Origin: JAPOXR01 sp965116115
Lineage (GTDB): Bacteria; Pseudomonadota; Alphaproteobacteria; Rhodobacterales; Rhodobacteraceae
NCBI GenBank assembly: GCA_965116115.1
Contig: OZ220486.1
Coordinates: 4,402,001-4,466,000 of the forward strand
Reading direction: 5' to 3'
Length of the DNA stretch: 64,000 nt
In this document: piece after piece, positions 53,251 to 62,153 of the stretch
How the letters are laid out: each line of letters begins with the position of its first letter
Position numbering within the stretch: the first letter of the stretch is position 1
Notes under the pieces: generated by a model
What the model was told of the DNA's origin: nothing
Seen by the model: the letters and a program-made list of their open reading frames with translations, nothing else
Database searches by the model: none
Translations under genes and position numbers: made by a program

Positions 53251-54252
53251 TCAGAGCGTCAGAAGCGCGTCAACGAGCGGCCCGGCGCCGTAGCGGATCG
53301 GGTCCGTCGCCGGAAGTCCGGTTTCCTCACCGGCCGCCGCCAGACACCTTCCGGCATCGTCGTCAGACATCCGGGACGTATTGATCGAAACGCCGATCAC
53401 CTCGCAGGAAGGATTGACAATCCGGGCCATCATCAGCGCCGCATCACGCAGCTGAACGAGAGACGGCGGCTGAAACGTCGGCAGGCCGCGCATATGCGGG
53501 CGTCCCGGCTCGTGGCACAGGACCAAAGCATCCGGCTGGCCGCCGTGCACCAGAGCGAGGGTCACGCCGGAATACGACGCATGGAACAGCGAACCCTGGC
53601 CTTCAATCAAATCCCAGTGGTCATCGTCATTGCCGGGAGTCAGATATTCCACGGCTCCAGACATGAAATCGGCCACCACCGCATCCAGCGGCACACCGCT
53701 GCCTTCAATAAGAATGCCGGTCTGGCCGGTCGCCCTGAAAGTCGCCTTGAGGCCTCGCCGCTGCATTTCGCGCTGCATCGCCAGCGAGACGTACATTTTG
53801 CCGACCGACACATCGGTCCCCACGGCAAGGAGCCGTTTGCCGGCGCGTTTACGGCCATTGGCGACCGGATATTCGACTGCGGGGGTTCTGATGTCATGGA
53901 GCGTGCGGCCGCAGCGCTCCGCAGCCTCGGCCAGCCTCGGCTCATCACGCAGTTTTTCATGAAGACCGCTGGCGATATCCATGCCCGCTTCCAAGGCTTC
54001 AATCAGCACGTCCTTCCAATGATCCCCGATTACCCCGCCCCGGTTCGCGACACCTATCACCAGAGTCCCGGCTCCGGCATCCACGGCCTCTGCAATCGAC
54101 AGGTCAGGGATTTTCATGTCGGCCTCGCATCCCTCCAATCGAAACTGGCCGATTGCGTCCGCCGGCCGCCAGTCACGGATGCCGGTCGCCACCTTTGCCG
54201 CCAGATGATCATGCGCATCACCGAGAAAGAGAAGATAAGGCTTCCTGATCAT
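53251..54252 (-). CDS. dgcN: DUF1611 protein, DgcN-type N-acetyltransferase
   Basis: 333 residues. The N-terminal Rossmann-like domain begins KPYLLFLGDAHDHLAAKVAT and the C-terminal P-loop-like domain has LLAVGTDVSVGKMYVSLAMQ (GTDxxxGK), EGQGSLFHASYSG and VLCHEPGRPHMRGLP, the DUF1611 signature. In D-glutamate catabolism DgcN acetylates D-glutamate before racemisation by DgcA. First gene of the leftward operon, 34 bases before dgcA. No signal peptide. Function rests on family and neighbours. Confidence 0.85.
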   Translation of the reverse strand: MIRKPYLLFLGDAHDHLAAKVATGIRDWRPADAIGQFRLEGCEADMKIPDLSIAEAVDAGAGTLVIGVANRGGVIGDHWKDVLIEALEAGMDIASGLHEKLRDEPRLAEAAERCGRTLHDIRTPAVEYPVANGRKRAGKRLLAVGTDVSVGKMYVSLAMQREMQRRGLKATFRATGQTGILIEGSGVPLDAVVADFMSGAVEYLTPGNDDDHWDLIEGQGSLFHASYSGVTLALVHGGQPDALVLCHEPGRPHMRGLPTFQPPSLVQLRDAALMMARIVNPSCEVIGVSINTSRMSDDDAGRCLAAAGEETGLPATDPIRYGAGPLVDALLTL

Positions 54253-54626
54253 TACATTGTTCCCAGATGAACAGCCTCATGAAAACAGAACTGATTACAG
54301 AAAATTCCCGCCGACTCCACCAGAAACTCACTGTCCGGCACAACCGGCCCCGACCAATAGACAGAGGCGGTTTCTTCAGTCAGACGTTCCGCTTCTCGGC
54401 AGCGGAACTTGAGACCGCTTCATTCCTGAAACGGATTGGAACCGCCGCACGTTTCAATATAGTCGTTTACGGCGTTATGAAAGGCTGCCCTCAGATCCTG
54501 TTTTATTATAGAGAGTATCGCACCCGCTTGACGCGCATACAACATATAGATCCGCCTGAATCGCGGTCTGCAAATGAAGCGATGCGTTTCTGCGTTTAAT
54601 GAAAAATGCTGACAATCAGTCCAAAA
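54253..54626. other. Region between dgcN and the lipoprotein gene
   Basis: 374 bases; no gene recognised. It must hold the promoter of the leftward dgcN operon and of the rightward lipoprotein gene. Its right part is copy B of the 98-bp repeat (54499-54597), including a minus-strand TATAAT at 54505-54510. Confidence 0.5.
54499..54597 (-). repeat. 98-bp dispersed repeat, copy B
   Basis: About 83% identical to copy A at 21706-21803, which lies just upstream of the IS30 remnant. Here no IS gene follows, so it could be a solo IS end or a shared promoter element. Confidence 0.65.
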
Positions 54627-56138
54627 ATGAGGCTCGGCGCCACCTTGACCGCCGCGCTTGTGACACTCAACGCATGCGGCGGGGATGTCAATATACCGGC
54701 ACAATCCCCTCCAAGCGCACCTGCTCAACCCGCTGCAATACCCGCGGCTATCGTGGAAAACGATCAGAACAACAAACCTGCGCCCAACACGCGGTCAGGA
54801 TCGAACATTCAGCCAAACCTGGCCGCAAAGTTTCCGGAACCCGCCCATCCACGGCCTGATGCTTCGCTGACCCCTGCCATGGAATTCGGGAGCGAACTTC
54901 ATATCGGCGCGATTCCCCCGCCCGGTCCCCTTAGCCAAATACAAAACGCCCATGGCGAGGCGACCGTACGCTACGGCAGAATGAATGACGGAATCGGAAA
55001 ATCCGAACTCGCTGAATACTTTAAAAATCCAGCGGAGATTCCTCTTGATCAATTTGACAGATCCATCGGCACATTTTCGATCAGCCCTGTCGTGCGCATT
55101 GTCAACGGAGCGACACAAAATCAGATCGATGACGTCGTGTTGGCTATACAGATACTTAACGCGAACCTGCCTGGAAATTTTCAGATCCTGATCGACAGCG
55201 ATTTCATGCCTGAACACGAGAACAGGGAATTAATCAGGAGGTGCATAAGCTTCAGGTGCACACCCGGTTCTGTCAGCGTTTGGAAACAAAACCAGATCGT
55301 CGTGAGTTTCATCGACCAGTGGCCCGAAGCTTTCGGAGCCGGCGCAAGAACGCTGGGTATCGCATACTCTTGGACTTCTTGGACAAGCGGCGAGCAACAT
55401 CACGGACCATCCTATGTCGTGATCAAAGAGTCAGGAGATCGAATACGACTGAACATAATCCTTCACGAACTGCTGCACACATTCGGCCGCAAACACCCGG
55501 CTGATAAATTCAAAAGCCGGACGGTTATGAATATGTATGTGAACAAGGTGGTGCCGTACGGCCTCAAGCCGCTGGACCGTGAAGCCCTGCTCGCGGCTTA
55601 CACCGTCCTGTTTCCAGGAGCGGGGGCCAGCGACATAGTTACCGCTCTGGATTCTTGGGAGAGAGAGTCCCTCCATGTGCATGGCGAAATCAATGATGAC
55701 CTCACCTTCGGCGCCGCGCTTCGCAACGGACTTGTCCGGCCTTGGGCGCGAGGCCCCAAGCCCGGCGATGTCGCTTTGGCGGACAATCCGCAGCTTTCAG
55801 GAACCGCAACTTGGAACGGGCGCATCCTCGGACTTACCCCGAGCGGCAACACCGTCGCAGGCGCGACCGGGTTTGAGGTCGACCTCCAGAACTTGCGCGG
55901 CGATCTTGATTTCACGGACATGGAACAATGGACCGGCGCACCCGGCGCCGTCGGAAGCGGCGACATTTGGGGCGACGGCGACCTCGGCTACGATATCGCG
56001 GTCCAAGGCAACACCTTCTCACGAGTGGGAGGCGATTCGGGAATCATCTCGGGATCATTCTTCGGCACCGATCATCAAGGGATGGGCGGCACGCTTGTGC
56101 GTGACGACTTGAGCGCCGGCTTCGCCGGCCAACGGTGA
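54627..56138 (+). CDS. Metzincin-type lipoprotein with TbpB-like C-terminal domain
   Basis: 503 residues from the ATG at 54627, chosen because MRLGATLTAALVTLNACGG gives a lipobox with C17 as the lipid-bearing residue; ATG at 54606 is an alternative. The linker after the lipobox is proline-rich. A zinc-protease signature is complete: ILHELLHTFGRKH (HELLH at 280-284, third ligand H290), with the Met-turn in VMNMYV 16 residues on. The C-terminal domain (LSGTATWNGRILGL, GISGSFFGTDHQGMGG, ending DLSAGFAGQR) resembles TbpB-type barrels and the domain of the protein at 18779-20650. Probably a surface- or periplasm-facing protease-adhesin. Target unknown. Confidence 0.8.
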   Translation: MRLGATLTAALVTLNACGGDVNIPAQSPPSAPAQPAAIPAAIVENDQNNKPAPNTRSGSNIQPNLAAKFPEPAHPRPDASLTPAMEFGSELHIGAIPPPGPLSQIQNAHGEATVRYGRMNDGIGKSELAEYFKNPAEIPLDQFDRSIGTFSISPVVRIVNGATQNQIDDVVLAIQILNANLPGNFQILIDSDFMPEHENRELIRRCISFRCTPGSVSVWKQNQIVVSFIDQWPEAFGAGARTLGIAYSWTSWTSGEQHHGPSYVVIKESGDRIRLNIILHELLHTFGRKHPADKFKSRTVMNMYVNKVVPYGLKPLDREALLAAYTVLFPGAGASDIVTALDSWERESLHVHGEINDDLTFGAALRNGLVRPWARGPKPGDVALADNPQLSGTATWNGRILGLTPSGNTVAGATGFEVDLQNLRGDLDFTDMEQWTGAPGAVGSGDIWGDGDLGYDIAVQGNTFSRVGGDSGIISGSFFGTDHQGMGGTLVRDDLSAGFAGQR

Positions 56139-56353
56139 CGCGCCTGAATTCCATGCGGATGTTTATCCGTAACGTCTCCCTGCGGTTCGCCGAACAGCAG
56201 GCAATCCCGAGTGGTCTCATGGCTGGCTTCCGGCCGCCAGCTCCAAACCGGAATCGCTTGGCCGCGTCATTCAGCAAGCAAGGATTGACTTCTCTTGCGC
56301 ACACCCGGAAAAGTTATCAACAGGGCAGTCTGAAACACGCCCCGACTTCAGCC

Positions 56354-56365
56354 GGGGGGGGGGGG
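56354..56365 (+). repeat. G12 homopolymeric tract, intergenic
   Basis: Twelve G, 216 bases after the lipoprotein stop and about 590 before the end of the autotransporter gene. Outside any credible coding frame. Confidence 0.9.
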
Positions 56366-56410
56366 TAATGTCCCGATACCGGATATCCGCCCGGCCAATC
56401 AATTGTCTAG

Positions 56411-56556
56411 ATAGTGCTTGCCCGAAAACCTATAACCAATTGAATTCAAATAATGATTCACCGCTTTCAGTGAACGAATATTTTCCTCTCTTGACCAGAT
56501 TCACGCTGATTCCAACTGAACGGGCAACCACAGCATCACAATTGATGATTCTTCGT
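56411..56556 (-). repeat. Left copy of a ~146-bp inverted repeat flanking the autotransporter
   Basis: Reverse complement is about 90% identical to 59849-59995. Shared cores include GAAGAATCATCAATTGTGAT, TTGCCCGTTCAG and GTTCACTGAAAGCGGTGAAT. Confidence 0.9.
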
Positions 56557-56665
56557 AAGTGGTCAGGTATCCGGCAAGCGTTCCCGGAAACGGGATCATT
56601 CGCCGCGGGCGGCAATTGAAATGTCTGTCGAAAGCACGCGGTTCAGGAGCGGAGTTCCCTGTCCC

Positions 56666-56715
56666 GACAGAGAGGCCGCCGGCTGGCCCCGGCGATGCGT
56701 TTCATAGCCGCACGG
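56666..56715 (+). repeat. 50-bp dispersed repeat, second copy
   Basis: Partner of 20679-20728 (about 83% identical). Not near a start codon here. Confidence 0.6.
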
Positions 56716-56977
56716 CCCTGCATCTGACTGACCGAACCGCCGCCTTTCACGGATTCCGCGGATATCCGGCATCTATATCGTGTCATGCCGCTCAGGAATA
56801 TAATCGCTGAAAAGAAGAAGCCGACGGTCCCGGCAACCCGGTTCTCGATGACCGTGCGGCGCGCGCGGCGGCCAGCCGGGCCGGGGGATCATCCGGCCGC
56901 CGAGGAAGAGAACGGGACCGCCGCGCCCGAGCCCGGGGACGGCTCTCCGCCGCCCCCGGAACTGTCTGTTTCCCGGT

Positions 56978-59632
56978 TCAGAAACTCACGTTCAGGGCCA
57001 GAGAGCCGCCGAGATCCTTGTTGCCCCCGCCGGCCATGGCGTAGAAGGCGCTGCCCGACACCGTCATCATGCCGCTCAGCCTGAACTCGCCGCCGAACCC
57101 GAGCCGGCCCCAGGTCGGCTTCATCTCCGCCTTGAGGACGGCCCCGGGAACCGTGACGCTGGTTTCGTCCTTCAAATCGTGCTCCGCGTCCGCCGAGGCC
57201 CAGAACGTCCCGCTCTCACCGGCCGCCATGTCGATCCTCGCCCCCAGCGTCACTTTCAGGCCCTGCGCGGTGATTTCCGACACTTCGCCGGCCCCTTCGA
57301 CCGCCGCCGGCTCCGTGAAGCCGCCGGTCTTCACCGAAGACCATTCAAGCCCGGCCCGCGGCGTCACTTTCATCCCTTGGAATTCCGTCTCCGTGCCGGC
57401 GGAAACGCCGACCGACAGGCCGCTGCCGCCGGCCGCTTTGATCACCGCGCCGCCGCCCGCGGGGCTGAGTTCGATGCCGTTCACAGCCGCATACGACAGA
57501 CGCCCGTCGACATGGAAACCGCCGTCCGGAGGACGCCAGCCCAGCGTCAGCGCCCCGCCGGTCGCCTTCGCCTTGATGTCCCCGCCGCGCGTGACCGCCG
57601 CTTTCACCGTGCGCTGCCCGGCGCTGAAACCGATGCGCAGCGCCTCGTCAGCCGGGAAATCATAGCCGATCTCCAGGCCCTGCCGCTTCACGCCCCAGCC
57701 GAGCGCATGGCCGTGCCGGCCCGCGCCGGTCGTCGAACTCCCCGCTGTGCGCTCGCCGTCGCTCATGAATACCTTCGCCCAGCCGCCGGAACCGTCGCGC
57801 GTCACGGTTCCGCTCCCGGAACCGGCGGTCAGACCCAGCAGCGCCGAAGGCAACGCCTCGTACAGCCGCGCACGCGGGCTGTAGATCCGCCCCGCTCCGC
57901 CCGCGTCCTTGAACTCATAACCTTGCTCGTCAGCAAGCGTCGTCAGCTTGAAACTCTGAACGGGAACATAAACCCCCGCGCGCGCGCCACGCCGTTCAAG
58001 TACGCTCGTGCCCGGGGTCAGCGCCGTCAGATCGCCGTCCGCGCCCGCACGGGTATGGAAGGTCAGCGCGGACCGGCCGGCCGTTCCCCCGTCCTTGCCC
58101 GGATTGAGGATCCTGCCGTCGATATGACCGGCGAAACCCTCGTCGTCCTGTTCAAGGATCACTCTCACCGGACCCGCGTAGGGGTCGACCCTGACAGCGA
58201 CGCCGGAAGCCGAAACATGACCCCCGGAACCGACCGTGATCGTGCCGCCGCCCCCGGCCGCCGGGTCCGATCCCTTGATCAGCTCCGCCGCGGTCGCGAT
58301 ATGAACGCCGGCGTATTCATCGCCGCCCGTGACCTTGCCGCGGACGGCGACATCGAACATCCCGGAACCGTTGTGCCACACCTGAATCCCGTGGCGGACG
58401 GCGGTGATCACGCTGCCGTTTCCGGCCGTGACCTTGACCGCGCCGGCGCTTTCCGCATCTCTCGAATCAGTTGACACGAGATCGGCAGTGCCGCCTCTGA
58501 CCGACGCATGAATGCCGGTCCCCGTCGCGCTGATCACGCCATTGTGGGTGACAGTGACGCCGCTTTCGACCTCTGCGCCCGCATCATGCCTCAAGGACGC
58601 GTTGACGCCGTCAGTGCTGCCCCCTGCCGTTGTGATCGAACTCTTTTCCCCGGTCGCGACCGTCACGCCGCCGGTTCCGCGGTGATCAAGATATATGCCT
58701 GCATCTGCTGCAGCGCTTATCATCCCGTTGTGAGTGACCGTGACAGCGCCCTTGTTCGCGGCCGCGGGATTTTCGGCATGGATATGGACGCCTTTGTCAT
58801 TCACTTGGATCACGCTTTTCTCCCCCGTCGTGACGGCGGCGCCGCCCGTGCTGTCGCTCTCTATATGTATCCCGTCCGCGACCGCCAGCAGCCTGCCCTT
58901 GTGGTTGACCGTCGCGGCGGCCTTGCTGTCGCCGTCCTCGCCGGCCGCATCGCTGTCGATCCAGATATATATGGCGGTTCTTGCCTCATTCGTACTCACG
59001 GCGCCGAAATCTCTTACCTCAATCATGCTGTCTTCCGCCGTGTTGACCGCGACAGGACCCAGCCCGTCATGGACCGCGGAGATCGCACGATTTTCCGAGA
59101 CGATCTTGCCGTTGTGGGTGACCGTGAGGCCGTCCGTGCTTGCCGTGTTCTGGATATAGGCATTGATGCCGCGCCCGTCATTCGCCCTGGTGGAGTCCGC
59201 GTAAATCCCGCCGTTGTTGATAATTGTGATGGCGCCGTTAGCCGCGTCACCGGCGGTACTGACCCCGATGCCGATGCCTCCGACAGCATCGTCTTTCTCG
59301 CCGATCGTTCCGCCGAAGGTCAGCTTCACGCCGTCTTCATGGTCAATGTTGAGGCAATGGATCGCATATTCGACGCCTGGGCTTGAGGCTGATTCGCCCG
59401 GCGTATCTGTGAAGGCACCGCTGTAGGTGAGGGGCCCGGAGTAGACGGACTCGGAACCCCCGGTAACGGAGGGCACGCAATTGTCGTCCGTGGTCTGTGC
59501 GCCGAGCGGCGGGGCGGACGGAAGCGCCGTCAGCAATGCGAGAGCCGGCCCGGCGGCAAAGAACCGGGCGCATGAAATGATGCCCCCCCCCCGGCAGCGA
59601 GGGCTTTCGCCGGTGTCCGTTCCGGAATCCAT
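56978..59632 (-). CDS. Autotransporter with beta-helix-type passenger and C-terminal barrel, putatively phase-variable
   Basis: 884 residues in the uninterrupted frame. Signal peptide FFAAGPALALLTALPSAPPL. The passenger (about 50-560) is made of short repeats VTHNGxIS and KSxIxxxxxGV, as in AIDA-type proteins. The last ~270 residues form the translocator barrel, ending LGGSLALNVSF with the terminal phenylalanine expected for outer-membrane insertion. A better start lies upstream at 59649 (AAGGA eight bases before it, leader like that of the RTX gene), but it is out of frame with the passenger: a G10 run on the coding strand separates the two. With eight or eleven G the frames would join. The ATG at 59632 is in frame but has no ribosome site. 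Confidence 0.88.
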   Translation of the reverse strand: MDSGTDTGESPRCRGGGIISCARFFAAGPALALLTALPSAPPLGAQTTDDNCVPSVTGGSESVYSGPLTYSGAFTDTPGESASSPGVEYAIHCLNIDHEDGVKLTFGGTIGEKDDAVGGIGIGVSTAGDAANGAITIINNGGIYADSTRANDGRGINAYIQNTASTDGLTVTHNGKIVSENRAISAVHDGLGPVAVNTAEDSMIEVRDFGAVSTNEARTAIYIWIDSDAAGEDGDSKAAATVNHKGRLLAVADGIHIESDSTGGAAVTTGEKSVIQVNDKGVHIHAENPAAANKGAVTVTHNGMISAAADAGIYLDHRGTGGVTVATGEKSSITTAGGSTDGVNASLRHDAGAEVESGVTVTHNGVISATGTGIHASVRGGTADLVSTDSRDAESAGAVKVTAGNGSVITAVRHGIQVWHNGSGMFDVAVRGKVTGGDEYAGVHIATAAELIKGSDPAAGGGGTITVGSGGHVSASGVAVRVDPYAGPVRVILEQDDEGFAGHIDGRILNPGKDGGTAGRSALTFHTRAGADGDLTALTPGTSVLERRGARAGVYVPVQSFKLTTLADEQGYEFKDAGGAGRIYSPRARLYEALPSALLGLTAGSGSGTVTRDGSGGWAKVFMSDGERTAGSSTTGAGRHGHALGWGVKRQGLEIGYDFPADEALRIGFSAGQRTVKAAVTRGGDIKAKATGGALTLGWRPPDGGFHVDGRLSYAAVNGIELSPAGGGAVIKAAGGSGLSVGVSAGTETEFQGMKVTPRAGLEWSSVKTGGFTEPAAVEGAGEVSEITAQGLKVTLGARIDMAAGESGTFWASADAEHDLKDETSVTVPGAVLKAEMKPTWGRLGFGGEFRLSGMMTVSGSAFYAMAGGGNKDLGGSLALNVSF
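59583..59592 (-). repeat. G10 tract (coding strand) near the start of the autotransporter gene
   Basis: Ten C on the plus strand, that is ten G in the coding strand, at codons about 14-17 from 59632. The start at 59649 gives a 39-residue dead-end peptide in the present length and reads into the signal peptide if the run is 8 or 11. Confidence 0.92.
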
Positions 59633-59848
59633 TTAAATGATGTCGTCATGGTATATTTCCTTTCTTGAAGCCGGAAACCGCATTCTAACTCCTCCCGGCG
59701 CGCTGCGCAAATGCCGGCGGCAGTTTTTCAGAATGTGTTGCATTCTTACACAACAGCGCATGCCGCCGCCTCAATGCTCCGCGAATCAGCGCCTGCCGGA
59801 AAAACCGTAACACGCTGATTATGTGAGAAGAATTGCAGTATCCGAGCA

Positions 59849-59995
59849 ACGAAGAATCATCAATTGTGATGTTGTGATTGCCCGTTCAGGTTAGAATCAG
59901 CGTCAATCTGGTCAAGACAGGAAAATCTCCGTTCACTGAAAGCGGTGAATCACTATTTGAATTCAATCGGTTATGGGTTTTCTGGCAGACACTAT
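59849..59995 (+). repeat. Right copy of the ~146-bp inverted repeat, upstream of the Crp/Fnr gene
   Basis: Ends 20-25 bases before the Crp/Fnr start, so this copy forms its upstream region. It contains a dyad ATCA-N4-TGAT at about 59857-59868, a possible protein-binding site. See 56411-56556. Confidence 0.9.
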
Positions 59996-60016
59996 ATACA
60001 GAATCAAGGAACAGTC

Positions 60017-60706
60017 ATGGTGGCCCAAGACTACAAGATTGCATTCATGCGCAATCTTCTGTTATTCAAGGGGTTGTCGGAAGGCTGCCTTCGCAGTTTG
60101 CTGGAGGAAGCGGACATTCTCAGCCTCCCTAAACGAGCCTCTCTCTTCGAGCGCGGCGATGCCGTTACCCATTTCTACGGAATTCTGTCCGGCTGGGTGA
60201 AGCTGTTTCGCTTGCAGCCGGACGGCGCCGAAGTGGTGATCGAGGTTTTCGGACCAAGTGAATCCTTCGCGGAAGGCGCGATCCGCATGGACGGATATCC
60301 GGTCAGCGCCGAGATCGTCGAGGACGCGCAGCTTCTGGCAATACCTGTGTCCGCCTATATTGAGCGCCTGAGAACAGATCCGGAAATGGCCATGAGAACC
60401 TGCGCCATCCTCGCCGACCACCTGAACAGGCTAGTCAGAAGAATCGAACTCGACGCCGGCTGTTCGTCAACACAGCGTGTCTGCGCGTTTCTGTTTAAAT
60501 TCCACGAACCGGCGCAAGGCGGGATCGGCTCCGCCCGTGTGAAGCTGCCCTACGAAAAGAGTCTCGTCGCGGGGCGGCTCGGCATGCGAGCCGAAACCTT
60601 CTCACGCGCTTTGAACAGCCTTCAGAATCTCGGCGTGACTGTTAACCGCCGCGAAATCCGGATCGCCGACCCGGAACTGCTCCGCCGCCATGCCGGCTTC
60701 TCCTGA
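60017..60706 (+). CDS. Crp/Fnr-family transcriptional regulator
   Basis: 229 residues from 60017, with CAAGGAA seven bases upstream; upstream in-frame codons belong to the inverted repeat. The N-terminal cyclic-nucleotide-binding-fold domain runs from about residue 15 (LLLFKGLSEGCLRSLLEEAD, then ASLFERGDAVTHFYGILSGW) to 130, and the helix-turn-helix is near 180-205 (EKSLVAGRLGMRAETFSRAL). The cluster of cysteines of Fnr is absent and ligand residues of Crp are not obvious, so it may be a DnrD/NnrR-like or redox-insensitive member. Its upstream region is one copy of the long inverted repeat; regulation of the autotransporter is an attractive but unproven idea. Confidence 0.9.
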   Translation: MVAQDYKIAFMRNLLLFKGLSEGCLRSLLEEADILSLPKRASLFERGDAVTHFYGILSGWVKLFRLQPDGAEVVIEVFGPSESFAEGAIRMDGYPVSAEIVEDAQLLAIPVSAYIERLRTDPEMAMRTCAILADHLNRLVRRIELDAGCSSTQRVCAFLFKFHEPAQGGIGSARVKLPYEKSLVAGRLGMRAETFSRALNSLQNLGVTVNRREIRIADPELLRRHAGFS

Positions 60707-61198
60707 CGCCGTGCGTATCCGAACCCGGCGACATGACCCCGGCCGTGTCGGGAATACTGTTTGAAACTTGCAGGCAGCGGGCAGACCGGTATCAGCGGCA
60801 GCAAGCTCGCGGATCATGGAAAAGAATATCAAAGAAGTCTTTCGTCCCGTCGGCGATACATCACCATGGTGTACGGAATCGCTGCGGGTAACCCACTGCT
60901 TGCAGAAAGACCTCTGCAGCATTCAGAGCAAGGCGATGCCAAGACGCTTCGACAAACTGCCAAAGCGGTTGACAGGCAGGGATGAATTTTCGCACGTGCG
61001 CGGCTGTCCCTCCCCGCGCCGCTTCAATCCGCCGCCGCCGGGCATGGTATCGAAGTCCATGCCACCCGGCGTATGGTCTCGCTCAGAATCCACAGCGGCA
61101 GAGAATGCGCGGCCCGGATTGTCAATCCTCTAGGACAGAATCTGAATTCCCCGGCGCGGTCGGGATACAGGAATTCACAGTGAACAGCCGACCGGCAT
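60707..61198. other. Intergenic region, no recognised gene
   Basis: 492 bases between the Crp/Fnr gene and cobD. Small open frames (such as 60768-61133) have no family resemblance. Confidence 0.45.
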
Positions 61199-62134
61199 TC
61201 AAAGCAGAACCAAATGCACGGCGATGAAAGCGACGGCGGCGGACATGACAATCCGGTGCGTCCGGTTGATCAGACGTATGACGCTGTCAATGTCCGCAGC
61301 CTCCAATTGCCGGCGTCCGTTCTCATTGAAATAAGGCAAATCGACGCGCACGCCCTGATATGTCCGCGGGCCGCCCAAAGTTAAATCCAGAGCATACGCC
61401 GCCGCCGATTCAGGCCAGCCCGCATTGGGTGAGATATGCGCCGCCGCATCGCCGGCGACAGCTCCCATCCGGTTAAGTGACCCGTGCGCGGCCAGAATGA
61501 AAACCGCTGACAGGCGGGCCGGAATCCAATTCAGCAAATCGTCAAAACGCGCCGCCGCCCAGCCGAATTCGGCGAACCGTTCATCGCGAAAGCCGATCAT
61601 GCTGTCCGCCGTGTTGACGAACTTATAAACCAGAATGCCCGGCAGACCGAATATCAGGAACCAGAAACACGGCGCCGCGACCCCGTCCGAGAATCCCTCG
61701 GCGGCGCTCTCCACCGCGGCCTTGGCGACTTCGCTGGAATCCAGTCCGCTGACATCTCTGCCGACGATCTTCGCGACCGCTGCACGTCCTAAACCGAGGC
61801 TGATCCGCAGCTGCGATGCGACCTCTTTCAGATGGTCCGTCAGATTCTTGTGCGCCAGAAGAACCGCGGCCAGCAGGATGTCGATCACTTCACCGCCCGT
61901 CGCAAATCCGCTGAAACTGCCGAATGCAGCCAGAAACACGCAGCTGACAAAAAGAAACGCGCCCCCCTTCCATCGTCTGCCGCCGCCCACGTTCAAAGTC
62001 CGCTCGGCGAAACCGATCCACTTTCCGAACAGTTCCACAGGGTGGGGAAACCGGGACCAGATGTTCTCCGGATCGCCGAAGCGCCTGTCGAGTTCCATGG
62101 CGGCCAGAAGACAGATGACCGTGAGAATCGACAT
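61199..62134 (-). CDS. cobD: Adenosylcobinamide-phosphate synthase
   Basis: Membrane enzyme attaching the aminopropanol arm to cobyric acid in cobalamin synthesis. 311 residues from 62134 (MSILTVICLLAAMELDRRFG), with GGAG upstream. Conserved blocks: FPHPVELFGKWI, LGRAAVAKIVGRDVSGLDSS, VAKAAVESAAEGFSDGVAAP and YKFVNTADSMIGFRDERFAE. It usually lies with other cob genes; none are visible here, only rnhB 19 bases upstream, so co-transcription with rnhB is likely. Whether the organism makes B12 cannot be judged from this window. Confidence 0.92.
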   Translation of the reverse strand: MSILTVICLLAAMELDRRFGDPENIWSRFPHPVELFGKWIGFAERTLNVGGGRRWKGGAFLFVSCVFLAAFGSFSGFATGGEVIDILLAAVLLAHKNLTDHLKEVASQLRISLGLGRAAVAKIVGRDVSGLDSSEVAKAAVESAAEGFSDGVAAPCFWFLIFGLPGILVYKFVNTADSMIGFRDERFAEFGWAAARFDDLLNWIPARLSAVFILAAHGSLNRMGAVAGDAAAHISPNAGWPESAAAYALDLTLGGPRTYQGVRVDLPYFNENGRRQLEAADIDSVIRLINRTHRIVMSAAVAFIAVHLVLL

Positions 62135-62153
62135 GGAAACCCGACTCCGTGAT

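Larger units (their letters stand above)
56139..56977. other. Region between the lipoprotein and the autotransporter, repeat-rich
   Basis: 839 bases with no convincing gene. Contents: a G12 run (56354-56365), one copy of the 146-bp inverted repeat (56411-56556) and one copy of the 50-bp repeat (56666-56715). Short frames here are fragments of the repeats. Confidence 0.5.

Noticed and set aside
57179..58474. A 431-codon plus-strand frame across the autotransporter
   Set aside because: Antisense shadow of the passenger and barrel; arginine-rich, with no motif.
59945..60016. Upstream extension of the Crp/Fnr gene from 59945
   Set aside because: These codons lie in the inverted repeat; the CAAGGAA site supports the start at 60017.
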